DNA of 64,000 nt from positions 4,902,501-4,966,500 of the forward strand of contig JAFMOC010000038.1 in NCBI GenBank assembly GCA_019802505.1, in the 5' to 3' direction. This DNA is from Corydoras sp. C115 (taxonomy: Eukaryota > Chordata > Actinopteri > Siluriformes > Callichthyidae). Both the position numbers and the translations under genes were made by a program. The notes under the pieces were generated by a model. That model worked only from the letters and a program-made list of their open reading frames with translations. It was not told where the DNA came from and did not search any database. Below, piece by piece: positions 22,016-33,682 of the stretch (positions are counted from its first letter, which is position 1; each line of letters starts with the position of its first letter).

Positions 22016-22262
22016 TCCATCCAGGGGAGAACGTTTCGGGCGCGGGGCAGATACACCCAGAACAGGATGCCAATCTATTACTGGGAATACTAACTCACAC
22101 ACACATACACTAACACACTCTATATGGGGCAATTTGGAGAGTTCAATTGACCTTGATCCATGTTTTTGGACTGTGGGAGGAAACCGGAGAACCCAGAGGA
22201 AACTCGCACAGACACGGGGAGAACATGGAAACTCCTCCCAGATTGGGAATTGAACCAGGAAT
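22016..22262 (-). mobile_element. V-SINE body, left arm of a head-joined pair
   Basis: From CATCCAGGGGAGAACG (tail lost) to GAACCAGGAATC near the B box, where the strand switches. Confidence 0.85.
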
Positions 22263-22265
22263 CAG

Positions 22266-22593
22266 GCATGTTCTCCTCTCAGATCTAGGGATTCCAGGTT
22301 CGAATCCCAATCTGGGTGGAGTTTCCATGTTCTCCCCGTGTCCACGTCGGTTTGCTCCTGGTTCTCCGGTTTCCTCCCACAGTCCAAAAACATGGATAAA
22401 GGTCAACTGAATTCTCCAAATTGCCCCATATGGAGTGTCTGTGTGAGTGAGTGTGTGCTCAGTGATATATTGGCATCCTGTCCTGGGTGTAGCTGTCCAG
22501 CGCCCCAAACGTTCTCCCCTGGATGGGCATGGGGAACCCCACCACGTCCCTAGTACAGGATAAAGCAAAAGATAATGGATGGATGGATGGATG
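22266..22593 (+). mobile_element. V-SINE copy, right arm of a head-joined pair
   Basis: Starts at GCATGTTCTCCTCTCAG and runs to a TGGA tail; joined 5' end to 5' end with the previous copy. Confidence 0.9.
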
Positions 22594-23004
22594 TTTTACA
22601 TTGTTACATGTCCTTTTTTTCGCCAAATTAGAACGTTTATCATTGACTACATAATGAGCAGTTTTAATTAGAATGTCTGTGGTGTTTTGCTGTAATATGT
22701 AGAATAAATGATCAGAAACAACGTGTAGCTTAAAGCAGTGTAAAATTGCCCCACAGGCTCTGGAAATATAGGGGTCTGCTTAGAATGTATGAGTGGATTG
22801 TGCCAGATATAATTAAGGTCCCGCGTGGAAATAGACTTCCGTTGACCTTTCTAACGTTTCATCTGCCATTGCTTTGAAGTTGGGATGCATGTTTTCGGAC
22901 CGGGCAGTTAGAATAAGGTCTAACACGAACGTAAATGTAGAGTTTTTGCCAATTATCAGGTGTGTGACAGTACCATCTCTCCCACCACCAACACTCTGGA
23001 CTTA
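22594..23004. other. Unassigned spacer
   Basis: No feature recognised. Confidence 0.6.
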
Positions 23005-23346
23005 TTCATTCATCCATTATCTCCCGCTTTATCCTCTATTAGGGTCGCGGTGGGGTTCCCCATGCCCATCCAGGGGAGAACGTCTGGGCAGATACACCCA
23101 GGACAGGGCGCCAATCCATCGCTGGGCACACACTCACTCACATAGACACACTCTATATGGGGCAATTTTTTGAGAATTCAATTGACTTGATCCATGTTTT
23201 TGGACTGTGGGAGGAAACCGGAGAACCCGGAGGAAACCCACGCAGACACGGGGAGAACATGGAAACTCCACCCAGATTGGGATTCGAACCGGGAATCCCT
23301 AGTGCTGAGAGGAGAACATGCTAACCACTAAGCCACCGTGCTGCCC
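23005..23346 (-). mobile_element. V-SINE copy, full length, young subfamily
   Basis: GTCGCGGTGGGGTTCCCC and ATCCATCGCTGGGC variants; short deletion of the TCGGGCGC segment. Confidence 0.92.
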
Positions 23347-23413
23347 AACTCTGGCCTTAAATGATTTATGTTCTTGCTTTGTGAGCTTTGTTGTGCTTTT
23401 GGTAAATCATACG

Positions 23414-23738
23414 AGTGGCACGGTGGCTTAGTGGTTAGCATGTTCTCCTCTCAGTGCTGGGGATTCCCGGTTCAAATCCCAGTCTTTGTGGAGTTTCCAT
23501 GTTCTCCCCGTGTCCATGTGGGTTTCCTCCGGGTTCTCCAGTTTCCTCCCACAGTCCAAAAACATGGATGAAGTCAATTGAATTCTCCAAATTGCCCCAT
23601 ATAGAGTGTGTTTGTGTGTGAGTGAGTGTGTGTCCAGTGATGGATTGGCGCCCTGTCCTGGGTCTATCTGCCCAGCGCCAGAGACGCCCCTGCGACCCCT
23701 AATAGAGGATAAAGCTGAAGATAATGGATGGATGTATG
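23414..23738 (+). mobile_element. V-SINE copy, near full length
   Basis: Head to tail with the CTCCCCTGGATGGGCATGGG segment deleted before CCCCTGCGACCCC. Confidence 0.9.
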
Positions 23739-23970
23739 GAAAATTTCGGGTTGGATCTCAGGAGGTCACAAACTGATTGATATAAACAAATGATTTTCCC
23801 TCCATGACACTTCTACTGTTCACACTGGAGATCATTAGCTGAAGGTCAGGAGGTCAGAATGCGATATATAGCTCAACTTGATTGATTGACCTCTAAACCT
23901 ACAAACAAACACAACTATTGTATGAATATGAAGCAAAGGTTTATTTAATACATGCTATTATTTCCATGTT

Positions 23971-24014
23971 GTTCCCCATGCCCATTCAGGGGAGACTAAG
24001 CCACTGTTCCGCCC
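23971..24014 (-). mobile_element. V-SINE, extreme internal deletion
   Basis: GTTCCCCATGCCCATTCAGG joined directly to GACTAAGCCACTGTTCCGCC: a 3' segment fused to the head with about 270 bp missing. Confidence 0.7.
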
Positions 24015-24026
24015 TCAATGTTATTT

Positions 24027-24368
24027 TCATTCATTCATTATCTCCTGCTTTATCCTCTATTAGGGTCGCGGTGGGGTTCCCCATGCCCATCCAGGGGAGA
24101 ACGTCTCGGGCGCTGGGCAGATACACCCAGGACAGGTCGCCAATCCATCGCTGGGTACACACTCACACACACACTCTATATGGGGCAATTTAGAGAACTC
24201 AGTTAACTTGATCCATGTTTTTGGACTGTGGGAGGAAACCGGAGAACCCGGAGGAAACCCACGCGGACACGGGGAGAACAAAGAAACTCCACCCAGATGG
24301 GGATTCGAACCGGGAATCCCTAGCGCTGAGAGGCGAACGTGCTAACCACTAAGCCACCGTGCCGCCCA
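24027..24368 (-). mobile_element. V-SINE copy, full length, young subfamily
   Basis: TGAA tail at left, CACGTTCGCC-type head at right. GTTATTTT flanks both sides as a probable short target duplication. Confidence 0.93.
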
Positions 24369-24416
24369 AGGTTATTTTAACATGTCTAAATATTTATAGT
24401 AAACTAAAGGTGAAAT

Positions 24417-24664
24417 GGGGGCGCAACTGTGGCTTAGTGGTTAGCACTTTCTCCTCTCAGCGCTAGGGATTCCCGGTTCGAATCCCAATCTGGGTGGAGT
24501 TTCCATGTTCTCCCCATGTCCGCATGGGTTTCCTCCGGGTTCTCCGGTTTCCTCCCTCAGTCCAAAAACATGGATCAAGTCAATTGAATTCTCCAAATTG
24601 CCCCATAGAGTATGTGTCTGTGTGAGTGAGTGTGTGTCCAGTGATAGATTGGCACCCTATCCTT
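24417..24664 (+). mobile_element. V-SINE 5' two thirds
   Basis: Head through CCAGTGATAGATTGGCACCC, ending at a junction with ATGTGTGCACCCTTTATAAG. Confidence 0.88.
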
Positions 24665-24699
24665 AATGTGTGCACCCTTTATAAGCCTTTATACCTTGA
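24665..24699. repeat. 35-bp junction shared with 28676-28711
   Basis: AATGTGTGCACCCTTTATAA and the following GCCTTTATACCTTGAAA recur almost exactly at 28676-28711, in both places directly before a minus-strand V-SINE core. Confidence 0.7.
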
Positions 24700-24832
24700 A
24701 ACCATGTTTTTGGACTGTGGGCGGAAACCGGAGAACCCTGAGGAAACCCACGCGGACACGGGGAGAACATGGAAACTTCACCCAGATTGGGATTCAAACT
24801 GGGAATCCCTAACGCTGAGAGGAGAACATGCC
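24700..24832 (-). mobile_element. V-SINE 5' half
   Basis: CCATGTTTTTGGACTGTGGG to GAGAACATGCC in reverse; forms a heads-out arrangement with the copy at 24417. Confidence 0.85.
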
Positions 24833-24884
24833 ATGCCACGCCTAATATTAATATTATTTCCTTACACATTCTAATAACAGGTAT

Positions 24885-25090
24885 TTAAGTTAAATTGAAA
24901 GCTCCAAATTGCCCCATACAGATTGGGGTTGTGTGTGTGTGTGTGTGTGAGTAAGTGTGTACCCAGTGATAGATTGGTGTCCTGTCCAGCCCTGCCCTGC
25001 CCAGCGCCCGATACGTTCTCCCCTGGATGGGCATGGGGAACCCCCCGCGACCCTAATAGAGGATAAAGGGGAAGATAATGGATGGATGGC
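24885..25090 (+). mobile_element. V-SINE 3' half
   Basis: Starts GTTAAATTGAAAGCTCCAAATTG; pure (TG)n at 24930-24948; TGGA tail. Confidence 0.87.
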
Positions 25091-25760
25091 TAAAGGTGAA
25101 ATAGACTGGAGCTTTTTTTGCTTTTTTTCTTATGCTTTTTAAACATATCTGGTCCATATAACCTTTAAACCGATATATGGACTCATCATGCTGGATTAAC
25201 TGCATCTTTCTTATCTACATCATGCTCCAAGCATAGTAATTGCATCCCATAACATACGTAATCATTTCATTTCTTAAGGGCCTTTTTTCTTCCGTATTAT
25301 TTTTTTATTCCTTGTCGCAATATAGACGGACTTGAACACCAGACGTGGTATTTCTGACGCTGAAACGCTGGCTGTGATTTATTTCGGTCTTATCGGGCCT
25401 TGGGCTGTCATTATTAGAAAGACTTTAGACATGAATGACTTCTATCTTAGGTCTGCCTTTCAGGCTCGTCACTTTCATGATATTCGAAAGCCGGAGAAGT
25501 TACCCTTTCCTTCTGCCAATCACCAATACGTTCTCTGACAAACCATGTTCATGCTAGAGCATCATGAGTTTTCGTTTTGCCAACCGGTCTCCGATTTTCC
25601 CCTTTAATAGATTTTATACTAATGGTCACGTACGACTTTTGGGCTGCTGCAAGCCTTTCAGTTCCATTGGAGAGTGAGATTAATTCCACGTGGATTATAT
25701 TCCTTTAATTAGGGGTGTGACATAACACAGTTTATATTTTCTGTCAATTTTTGACAATGC
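25091..25760. other. SINE-free spacer, candidate conserved block
   Basis: No gene supported; an open frame at 25332-25538 lacks an ATG and any family motif. Confidence 0.45.
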
Positions 25761-26055
25761 TCATTCAGGGGAGACCATTTCGGGCGCTGGGCAGATACAC
25801 CCAGGACAGGGTGCCAATCCATCTCTGAGCACACACTCACTCAACACACACAAACTCTATTGCTCTATGGGGCAATTTGGAGAATTCAATTGACCTTGAT
25901 CCATGTATTTGGACTGTGGGAGGAAACCGGAGAACCCGAAGGAAACCCATGTGGACACGGGGAGAACATGGAAACCCCACCCAGATGGTATTCGAAGCGG
26001 GAATATCTAACGCTAAGAGGAGAACATGTTAATCACTAAACCACCATGCCGCCTT
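25761..26055 (-). mobile_element. V-SINE copy, tail missing
   Basis: From TGCTCATTCAGGGGAGACC to head GGCGGCATGGTGG in reverse. Confidence 0.88.
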
Positions 26056-26081
26056 TAATAAAGTTTAAAAAGTATTTTCAT

Positions 26082-26447
26082 TCATTCATTATTCATTCAT
26101 TAATTGATTATCTTCCGCTTTATCCTCTATTAGGGTCGCGGTGGGGTTCCCCATGCCCATCCAGGGGAGAACGTCTTGGGTGCTGGGCAAATAGACCCAG
26201 GACAGGGCGCCAATCCATCGCTGGGCACACCCTCACTCACTCACACGGACACACTCTATATGGGGCAATTTGGAGAATTCAATTGACTTGATCCATGTTT
26301 TTGGACTGTGGGAGGAAACCGGAGAACCCGGAGGAAACCCATGCGGACAAGGGGAGAACATGGAAACTCCACACAGATGGGCATTCGAACCGGGAATCCC
26401 TAGTGCTGAGAGGAGAACATGCTAAACCACTAAGCCACCGTGCCGCC
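26082..26447 (-). mobile_element. V-SINE copy, full length, young subfamily
   Basis: TTCATTCATT tail region is expanded and interrupted (26082-26110); rest intact. Confidence 0.93.
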
Positions 26448-26580
26448 GTTCATTCATTATCTACCAATTAATCCTCTATTACGATGGTGGTCGCGGTGGG
26501 GTTCCCCATGCCCATCAGGGGAGAACCGGAGGAAACCGGAGGAAACCCATGTGGACACGGGGAGGACCACTAAACCACCG
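26448..26580 (-). mobile_element. V-SINE, internally deleted
   Basis: Tail and GTTCCCCATGCCCATC segment fused to GGAGAACCGGAGGAAACC and then to a trimmed head; the TG segment and part of the head are lost. It sits directly beside the copy at 26082. Confidence 0.8.
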
Positions 26581-26710
26581 TTCTTATTTATTTATTTATT
26601 TAATTTATAACACTTTATTTATTAATTGCTGCCTATGGGAATTATTCTTTAATCACACGCAATAGTATTTGTAAATAATAACGAACTGTTGATTGCTCTT
26701 ATCGATATTT

Positions 26711-26719
26711 AAACACACA

Positions 26720-26759
<40 letters not shown>
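26711..26759. repeat. (CA)n microsatellite
   Basis: About 24 CA units with one interruption near the start. Confidence 0.95.
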
Positions 26760-26760
<1 letters not shown>

Positions 26761-26867
26761 GATGGGTGGTATTTGGCTGCTGTTTTCATTATCTTGCTGT
26801 GGTGCTTGGAGACAGCTCACGTGCAAAGACATCAAGCAACAGAGAGCTAAAAATATCCTTCACTCCC

Positions 26868-26922
26868 CCAACACACACACATGCAACGTGCGCACACACA
26901 CACACACACACACGCACACATT
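26868..26922. repeat. Interrupted (CA)n
   Basis: ACACACACATGCAACGTGCG interruption between CA runs. Confidence 0.85.
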
Positions 26923-27158
26923 CATACATCCAAACACATTCATATTTGAACATGTCACTAATGATGGCACTGATGACTGCGTTGGTGAAAATGAAGCGTT
27001 GCTGAATTACCGCTCGCTCATTATCATCCGTGCTTTTTATGCACAGGGTAACCTCAAACACATAATCATCCTATTATTCACGTCTTAAACATCTGTTAAA
27101 GTGGCACAAAGTGGCATCGGCCATTGTAATAAAAATGTCTAACATTGATGTCGACATA

Positions 27159-27162
<4 letters not shown>

Positions 27163-27189
<27 letters not shown>

Positions 27190-27190
27190 C
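27163..27190. repeat. (TAA)n microsatellite
   Basis: About nine AAT units. Confidence 0.9.
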
Positions 27191-27394
27191 AATAATACAG
27201 AAACTGCATACATGTGCCCCAATTATTATTTTGTAGAAACTGTGCTTAATCAGTGAGATATTTGTAAGAAAATGCATAGTATTTTACTAAAATTACAAAA
27301 GGATTCAAGGATTTTTATTGTCACATCACCTACTACAGGTGTACTGGTGAGTGAAAAGCTTACAAAGCTTCTCTTTAATTCCCTTACTCATCGA

Positions 27395-27727
27395 AGGCGG
27401 CACGGTGGCTTAGTGGTTGGCATGTTCTCCTCTCAGCGCTAGGGATTCCCAGTTCGAGAGTTTCCATGTTCTCTACGTGTCCGCGTGGGTTTCATCCGGG
27501 TTCTCCGGGTTCCTCCCACAGTCCAAAAACATGGATTAAGTCAATTGAATTCTCCAAATTGCCCCATAAAGAGTGTGTCTGTGTGAGTGAGTGTGTGTCC
27601 AGTGATAGATTGGCGTCCTGTCCAGGGTGTATCTGCCCAGCGCCCGAAACGTTCTCCCCTGGATGGGCATGGGGAACCCCCCCACGACCCTAGTAGAGGA
27701 TAAAGTGGGAGATAATGAATGAATGAA
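27395..27727 (+). mobile_element. V-SINE copy, near full length
   Basis: Head complete but about 20 bp lost after the B box (GTTCGAGAGTTTCCATG); TGAA tail. Confidence 0.92.
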
Positions 27728-27840
27728 AGCCATTTAAAATAATTAAAATAGGGAATGAAAATATATATTTTTTAATTAAAAAAATGGAGCAAGTAAAATA
27801 AAAATTCGTAAAAAAAACATTAAAGAAAGGATTAATAATA

Positions 27841-27975
27841 TCCATCCATCCATCCATTATCTTCCACTTTATCCTCTACTAGGGTCGTGGGGGGTTCCCC
27901 ATCCAGGGGAGACCATTTCGGGCGCTGGGCAGATACACCCAGGACAGGACACCAATCTATCACTGGGCACACTTA
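27841..27975 (-). mobile_element. V-SINE 3' third, left arm of a tail-out inverted pair
   Basis: TGGA tail at left, inwards to ATCACTGGGCACAC. Confidence 0.85.
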
Positions 27976-27984
27976 TGTAAATAA

Positions 27985-28064
27985 AGGTTCTCCACTGGAT
28001 GGGCATGGGGAACCAACCCCCACGACCCTAATAGAAGATAAAGCGGAAGATAATGAATGGATGG
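27985..28064 (+). mobile_element. V-SINE 3' end, right arm of a tail-out inverted pair
   Basis: TTCTCCACTGGATGGGCATG to the tail on the + strand, nine bases after the left arm. Confidence 0.85.
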
Positions 28065-28675
28065 TAGAGTAATTGCAGTAAGTACAGTAGTGTTAAACAC
28101 AGCATGTTGTCTGACTTGTTGCCCGCATTTAATATTTAGCTGCTGCTCGTGCTATTTATAGCGCGACTAAATTGGGTTCCCAGAGCAGCAAGTGCATCCA
28201 AGAAGAAAGGAGCTTAAAATAGCACTCACGTTTTGCAGAGAGCCTCCATCCGCCAACAGGGCTTTCAAATCGTATTTAAAGCCTGTCTCTTCTCCACATG
28301 CAACAGACACTTCACATTAGCGTTTGGTTCCCCAAGAGTTTTAACACCACCCGAGTTTAACTGCCGTCCGTTAACATCCTGATACTCTAATAGGTCTCGG
28401 GAGACAGACCTGGGACAGCATTATACACCACCACCTTCTTTAATATTACTGTGAGAATCTATTAAACACCACATGGATGTAGGTTTGTGGACAATTGTGC
28501 ATCATAACCTACAGAATATATTCAGGATGATTGAATTTTTCAGCTATTAGAACCTTTTTGGGCAAGACTAATGTTCCGTCTGAATTAATCCACCTGTCCT
28601 AACTTTTTTACGGCCATAAAAACATGTTATGTATTGCATTACATAGATGCAATGAACTTTGAGTAGATCTGCCTG
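28065..28675. other. SINE-free spacer, candidate conserved block
   Basis: Mixed composition at 28100-28400 with homeodomain-like ATTTA/TTTAAT motifs; no open frame worth reporting. Confidence 0.4.
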
Positions 28676-28711
28676 ATTAATGTGGGCACCCTTTATAAGC
28701 CTTTATACCTT
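28676..28711. repeat. Junction segment shared with 24665-24699
   Basis: TTAATGTGGGCACCCTTTAT and what follows match the other site. Confidence 0.7.
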
Positions 28712-28838
28712 GAAACCATGTTTTTGGACTGTGGGAGGAAACCGGAGTACCCAGAGGAAACTCACACAGACACGGGGAGAACATAGAAACTCCACCCAGA
28801 TGGGGATTCGAACCGGGAATCCCTAGTGCTGAGAGGAG
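28712..28838 (-). mobile_element. V-SINE 5' half, left arm of a head-joined pair
   Basis: ATGTTTTTGGACTGTGGG to GTGCTGAGAGGAG in reverse, where the strand switches. Confidence 0.85.
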
Positions 28839-29102
28839 TTTCGATGTTCTCCCCGTGTCTGCGTGGGTTTCTTCCGGGTCCTTATTTTTCCTCCCACAGT
28901 CCAAAAGCATGGATCAAGTCAATTGAGTTCTTCAAATTGCCCCATATAGAGTGTGTCTGAGTGAGTGTGTGCCCAGCGATGGATTGGTGTCCTGTCCTGG
29001 GAGTATCTGCCCAGCGCCCGAAACGTTCTCCCCTGGATGGGCATGGGGAACCCCCCCATGACCCTAATATAGGATAAAGCAGAAGATAATGGATGGATGG
29101 TT
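28839..29102 (+). mobile_element. V-SINE 3' two thirds, right arm of a head-joined pair
   Basis: TTTCGATGTTCTCCCCGTG to the TGGA tail. Confidence 0.87.
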
Positions 29103-29105
29103 GAA

Positions 29106-29336
29106 TTCCTTCCACAGTCTAATAACAGTGATTTAAGGTAAATTGAATGCACCAAATTGCCCCATATCGACTGTGTATGTGTGTGTGAGTGAGTGTGTCC
29201 TCAGTGATAGATTGGTGTCCTGTCCTGGATGTATCTGCCCAGCGCCTGAAACATTCTCCGCTGGATGGGCATGGGGAACCCCCCCCTCCCACGACCCTAG
29301 TAGAGGATAAAGCGGAAGATAATGGATGGATGGATT
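29106..29336 (+). mobile_element. V-SINE 3' half
   Basis: Starts CTTCCACAGTCTAATAACAG, a 5'-truncated copy lying against the previous tail. Confidence 0.85.
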
Positions 29337-29851
29337 ATTACTATTGTTGCTGTTGTTGGTGCTCGTGTTGTATGTTGACACAAGAATTTTGGAACATGAA
29401 AGCTTAATTTCTTCTGTGTAAACATGCAGTTAATCATCGGCTTCATAGAACAAATACACTCTGTCTCACTTTAGAACATTTTACACATCTCATCATACCG
29501 CACATAGCTGAAAAAGCTACCGACAGCTGGTGCATCATGCGGTCACGTGTAATTATTGCTAAAAGTGACTCTGGCAGAACAATACAAAGCTCAGAGACAC
29601 AGTGTGAGTACACAGCTGATCTCAGCTTAATTATGTAGCAGTGTAAAGCACACATACAGAACACGCCTAAAATAAAAGCTCTTCACTCACAGACAGATGC
29701 ACACGTGTGTGTGTATACACACACACATACACACACACACACACACGCACATAGAAAAATAAATAGCTTAAAATAATATGAGCCGGCATTTCAAAATGTT
29801 TTAAATACATTTTGACCCAGATATACTAAACAAAGGCCTACAGTAAATTCT
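29337..29851. other. Spacer with CA-rich patch
   Basis: (CA)-rich 29698-29748; no gene. Confidence 0.6.
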
Positions 29852-30179
29852 CATTCATCCGTCCATCCATTATCTTCTGCTTTATCCCATATTAGGGACG
29901 CGGGGGGGTTCCCCATGCCCATCCAGGGGAGAACGTTTCGGGCGCTGGGCAGATACACCCAGGACAGGGTGCCAATCTATCACTGAGCACACACTCACTC
30001 ACACAGATACACTCTATATGGGGCAATTTAGAGAACTCAATTGACTTGATCCATGTTTTTGGACTGTGGGAGGAAACCGGAGAACCTGGAGGAAACCCAC
30101 GTGGACATGGGGAGAACATGGAAACTCCACCCAGATTGGGATTCGAACCCTAGCGCTGAGAGGAGAACATGCTAACCAC
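29852..30179 (-). mobile_element. V-SINE copy, end of head missing
   Basis: Tail through core to GAGAACATGCTAACCAC, stopping inside the A box. Confidence 0.9.
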
Positions 30180-30404
30180 AGTCAAGGTTACTTTAAATAA
30201 ATGTATAATGTGCAATTTACTAAGTATATTTACTTAGAATGTACTTGAAGGCAGTTGGATGCTTGGGGTTACGGAACCTACCTTGCGACCTGAAGGTTCC
30301 CGGTTCGATTCCTAGTCCCACCAAGTACCATGGCTGAAATGCCCTTGGGCAATGCGCCTTACCCCAATTGCCCCATTACTCTGGCACATGTGTTCAATTC
30401 ACTC

Positions 30405-30438
<34 letters not shown>

Positions 30439-31044
30439 ACTGTATGGATGGGTGCATGGATCCTCTGTGTGTAAATACAGTATGCAAATTAGATCACTTT
30501 AATACCTTTACGTCAACTACACAATTAAATAAACAATCAAATTTATTTCAGTAAAATGAAATAAATGAAAAGTATAAAAATACATGTTTTCATTGCGAAT
30601 AAGAACTTGCAATACAGTTGAATTAACTAATGTGTCAGTTAGTGGAGCTTTGTTTCGTAGTTGTATTTTCGTGAACAGCAATCTGATTTATTTATTCTAA
30701 TTATGCGTTTAAGCTTGTCATGTTCTCATGTACATTAAACATTTATTATACATTGATGAAAAGCAGGTCTACTGTTCTTCATGATCGTTTTCCATAATGA
30801 ACTGCGAGGAAAAAAACGTTAATCAAAAGTTTTTATACACAGTTGCACGCAAACGCGCCGTGTTTTTAGATTAAAGCATGCGTGTCTATTAAGTTCACCC
30901 AGTCATCAGTGAATTAAATGTAACTTTACGAGAGTGGAATAAATTGCACCAATCCTATATCAAGAAATGAAGTTCTATACGTCTACAAAATTAAATTCAA
31001 TTGAATTTTATCTCAAGCTCATTTAAAAGATTAAGATTACTTAC
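30180..31044. other. Spacer with a SINE3 copy
   Basis: Apart from SINE3 (30256-30473) it is AT-rich sequence with nothing recognised. Confidence 0.55.
30256..30473 (+). mobile_element. SINE3 copy (tRNA-like head)
   Basis: GGTTACGGAACCTACCTTGC and B box GGTTCGATTCC, then a CCCTTGGGCAATGCGCC body and a (TG)n-containing end (30408-30439). It aligns with the reverse complement of 34152-34387. The family is familiar from fish genomes; I do not assign a name. Confidence 0.65.
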
Positions 31045-31386
31045 GGGGCAACATGGTGGCTTAGTGGTTAGCATGTTCTCCTCTTAGAACTAAGGATTTC
31101 CGATTGGAATCCCAATCTGGTTGGAGTTTCCATGTTCTCCGTGTGTTCGTGTGGGTTTCCTCCGGGTTCTCCGGTTTCCTCCCAAAGTCCAAAAACATGG
31201 ATCAAGGTAAAATTTGACAAATTGCCCCATATAGAGTGTGTTTGTGTGAGTGTGTGTCCAGTGATAGATTGGCGTCCTGTACTGGGTGTATCTGCCCAGC
31301 GCCCGAAGCGTTCTCCCCTGGATGGGTATGGGGAACCCCCCCCCCCACACGACCCTAATAGAGGATAAAGCGGAAGATAATGGATG
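31045..31386 (+). mobile_element. V-SINE copy, full length
   Basis: GATTACTT occurs at 31035-31042 and 31387-31394, a probable 8-bp target duplication. Small deletion at AAAATTTGACAAATTG. Confidence 0.92.
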
Positions 31387-31390
31387 GATT

Positions 31391-31849
31391 ACTTCAGATT
31401 TGCTTTAAAAACTCAGGACTATGTTAAAACTCTACCTTTTTTTTTTTTTAAAAAAAGATTCAACATAAGGAATTTTAAATAGAATTAACAGAAAAATTTT
31501 GTAAACCATGGTCTGTAAACCATAGTGTAACAGGTATCATAAGCACCACTCAATCAAAACAACAATTCAACAACACAGTTTAAAAATACTAAAGGTATTT
31601 AACTAAATTAATAACGATATAGTAGATTGGGGATTTAGTCTGTTGGCTCGAATCACACTGGACAGTGTCCATCAATGAGCTTTGGTTGTATGACCCTGTC
31701 ACTACTTTACCACTGTTTCCTCTGTGGAGCACTTTTGATGGATAATGACCAAAGCCGATTTTTGCTTCTAGAAGATTAACCCTGGGAATAAAATGTTTGC
31801 GTTCTGGTAATATAAATATCCCACCCACTTACAGGTGATGATGAGTTAA
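31391..31849. other. Unassigned spacer
   Basis: T/A runs at 31438-31456; no gene. Confidence 0.6.
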
Positions 31850-32047
31850 GGGCAAGTTAGCTCAGTGGTTCAGGTGTTGGGCGATCAATCTGCAGTTTGG
31901 GGGTTCAAATCCAAGGTCCGCCAATGTTGCCAATGTGGGTCCTTGAGCAAGACCCTTAACCCTCATTGCTCCAGGGATGTTGTGATTAACCCTGTGCTCC
32001 CCTTGTAAGTTGCTTTGGATAAATGTGTCTGCTAAATGACCGAATGA
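31850..32047 (+). mobile_element. SINE2 copy, full length
   Basis: Head AGTTAGCTCAGTGGTTCAGG, B box GGTTCAAATCC, and the hairpin TGCTTTGGATAAATGTGTC (stem mutated), ending CTAAATGACCGAATG. Confidence 0.88.
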
Positions 32048-32735
32048 AGAGGAAATCAGTATTATTAAACATATTGTTAAATAATGGGTGACATTTAGTG
32101 TCAAACATCCTGCTCAATAAAAAAAAAAAAACATTCGTAACTCAGCAGCAGATTAACATTTTTGATGAAAGTAAAAACTCTTGAGAAGGTTCAAGCATTA
32201 TTTATTGATTTAAAATGTTTTTTGCTGCCTTTAGATAAATGTAAGTGTAAAGCATGTGTCAACCCAAACAAGAGGCCCTCTTGAGGCAGGTACCGAAGAT
32301 TGACCATTAGGAGTTTAGAAACAGAGGCACTTCACCAGAAACTAGGGCCCCATTACTGACAAAGCCTTGAAAAAAGTTTCAAGTTTGTTTTTTTAAAACT
32401 TTTTTTTTTAAGTTTTGGCTTCACCTGCATTCTGCAGCCATGTCAATATAAGTGGAGCAAAACCATTTCAGAAGCTTACAACTCTCAAATAATAGACAAC
32501 GTTTTCTGTTTTTCTCATTCAGTTTTCTTTTGTCCTGTCTTGTCTGTGTAGGTAGTGCGCTGTATGTGAGGAAACGAAATGCTTTTCCCCTGTGCAGAAT
32601 ACACTGTCAGAGCATTGTTGAGATGTGTTCAATTCACTTTTATTCATACAGTGCATTTCACTATTCTGAATCCTTACAATACAGCTTTACATAAATCCAA
32701 GCCATAATGAAGATCAGTGCTGTATGTATTAGATG

Positions 32736-32794
<59 letters not shown>

Positions 32795-32989
32795 GAGATA
32801 AAAGATAAGTTATGCGATAAGACGAGACGAGATAACATAATCCCTCATAGCTCTCACATTCACATTTCTCAGCAGCAGAAGTGAAAGTAATTGGGAAAGT
32901 TAGAGATACATCTAATGTATCTATTATAAAAAGTTATTTAAGAAAGAAAAAAATGTAATAGAAATAAGTATATACAATAATAACAATAA
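32048..32989. other. Spacer with simple repeats
   Basis: Holds a fragment of the repeat seen at 8450-8580 (32633-32702) and (TA)n at 32740-32792. No gene. Confidence 0.55.
32740..32792. repeat. (TA)n microsatellite
   Basis: About 26 TA units. Confidence 0.95.
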
Positions 32990-33458
<469 letters not shown>

Positions 33459-33507
33459 GCTGTGACAGTTAAGCATTATGATGCTGCTGGTTGAATTTAA
33501 ATTTAAA

Positions 33508-33682
33508 GTATTCAATTGACCTTGAATCCATGTTTTTGGCCTGTGGGAGGAAACCGGAGAACCTGAAGGAAACCCACAAGGACACGGGGAGAACATGGAA
33601 GCACCATCCAGTTGGGAATGCGAACCTGGAATCCCCAGCGCTGAGAGGAGAACATTCTAACCATTGAGCCACCGTGCCGCCA
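33508..33682 (-). mobile_element. V-SINE 5' half
   Basis: ATTCAATTGACCTTGAATCC through the core and head to GGCGGCACGGTGG in reverse. Confidence 0.88.

Larger units (their letters stand above)
26581..27394. other. Spacer with CA and TAA simple repeats
   Basis: Contains (CA)n at 26711-26759 and 26868-26922 and (TAA)n at 27163-27190. At 27300-27370, AGGATTTTTATTGTCACATCA resembles the end of a common fish repeat. No gene. Confidence 0.55.

Noticed and set aside
25332..25538. 68-codon frame in a SINE-free block
   Set aside because: It lacks an ATG and any family resemblance; the block is treated only as a candidate non-coding element.
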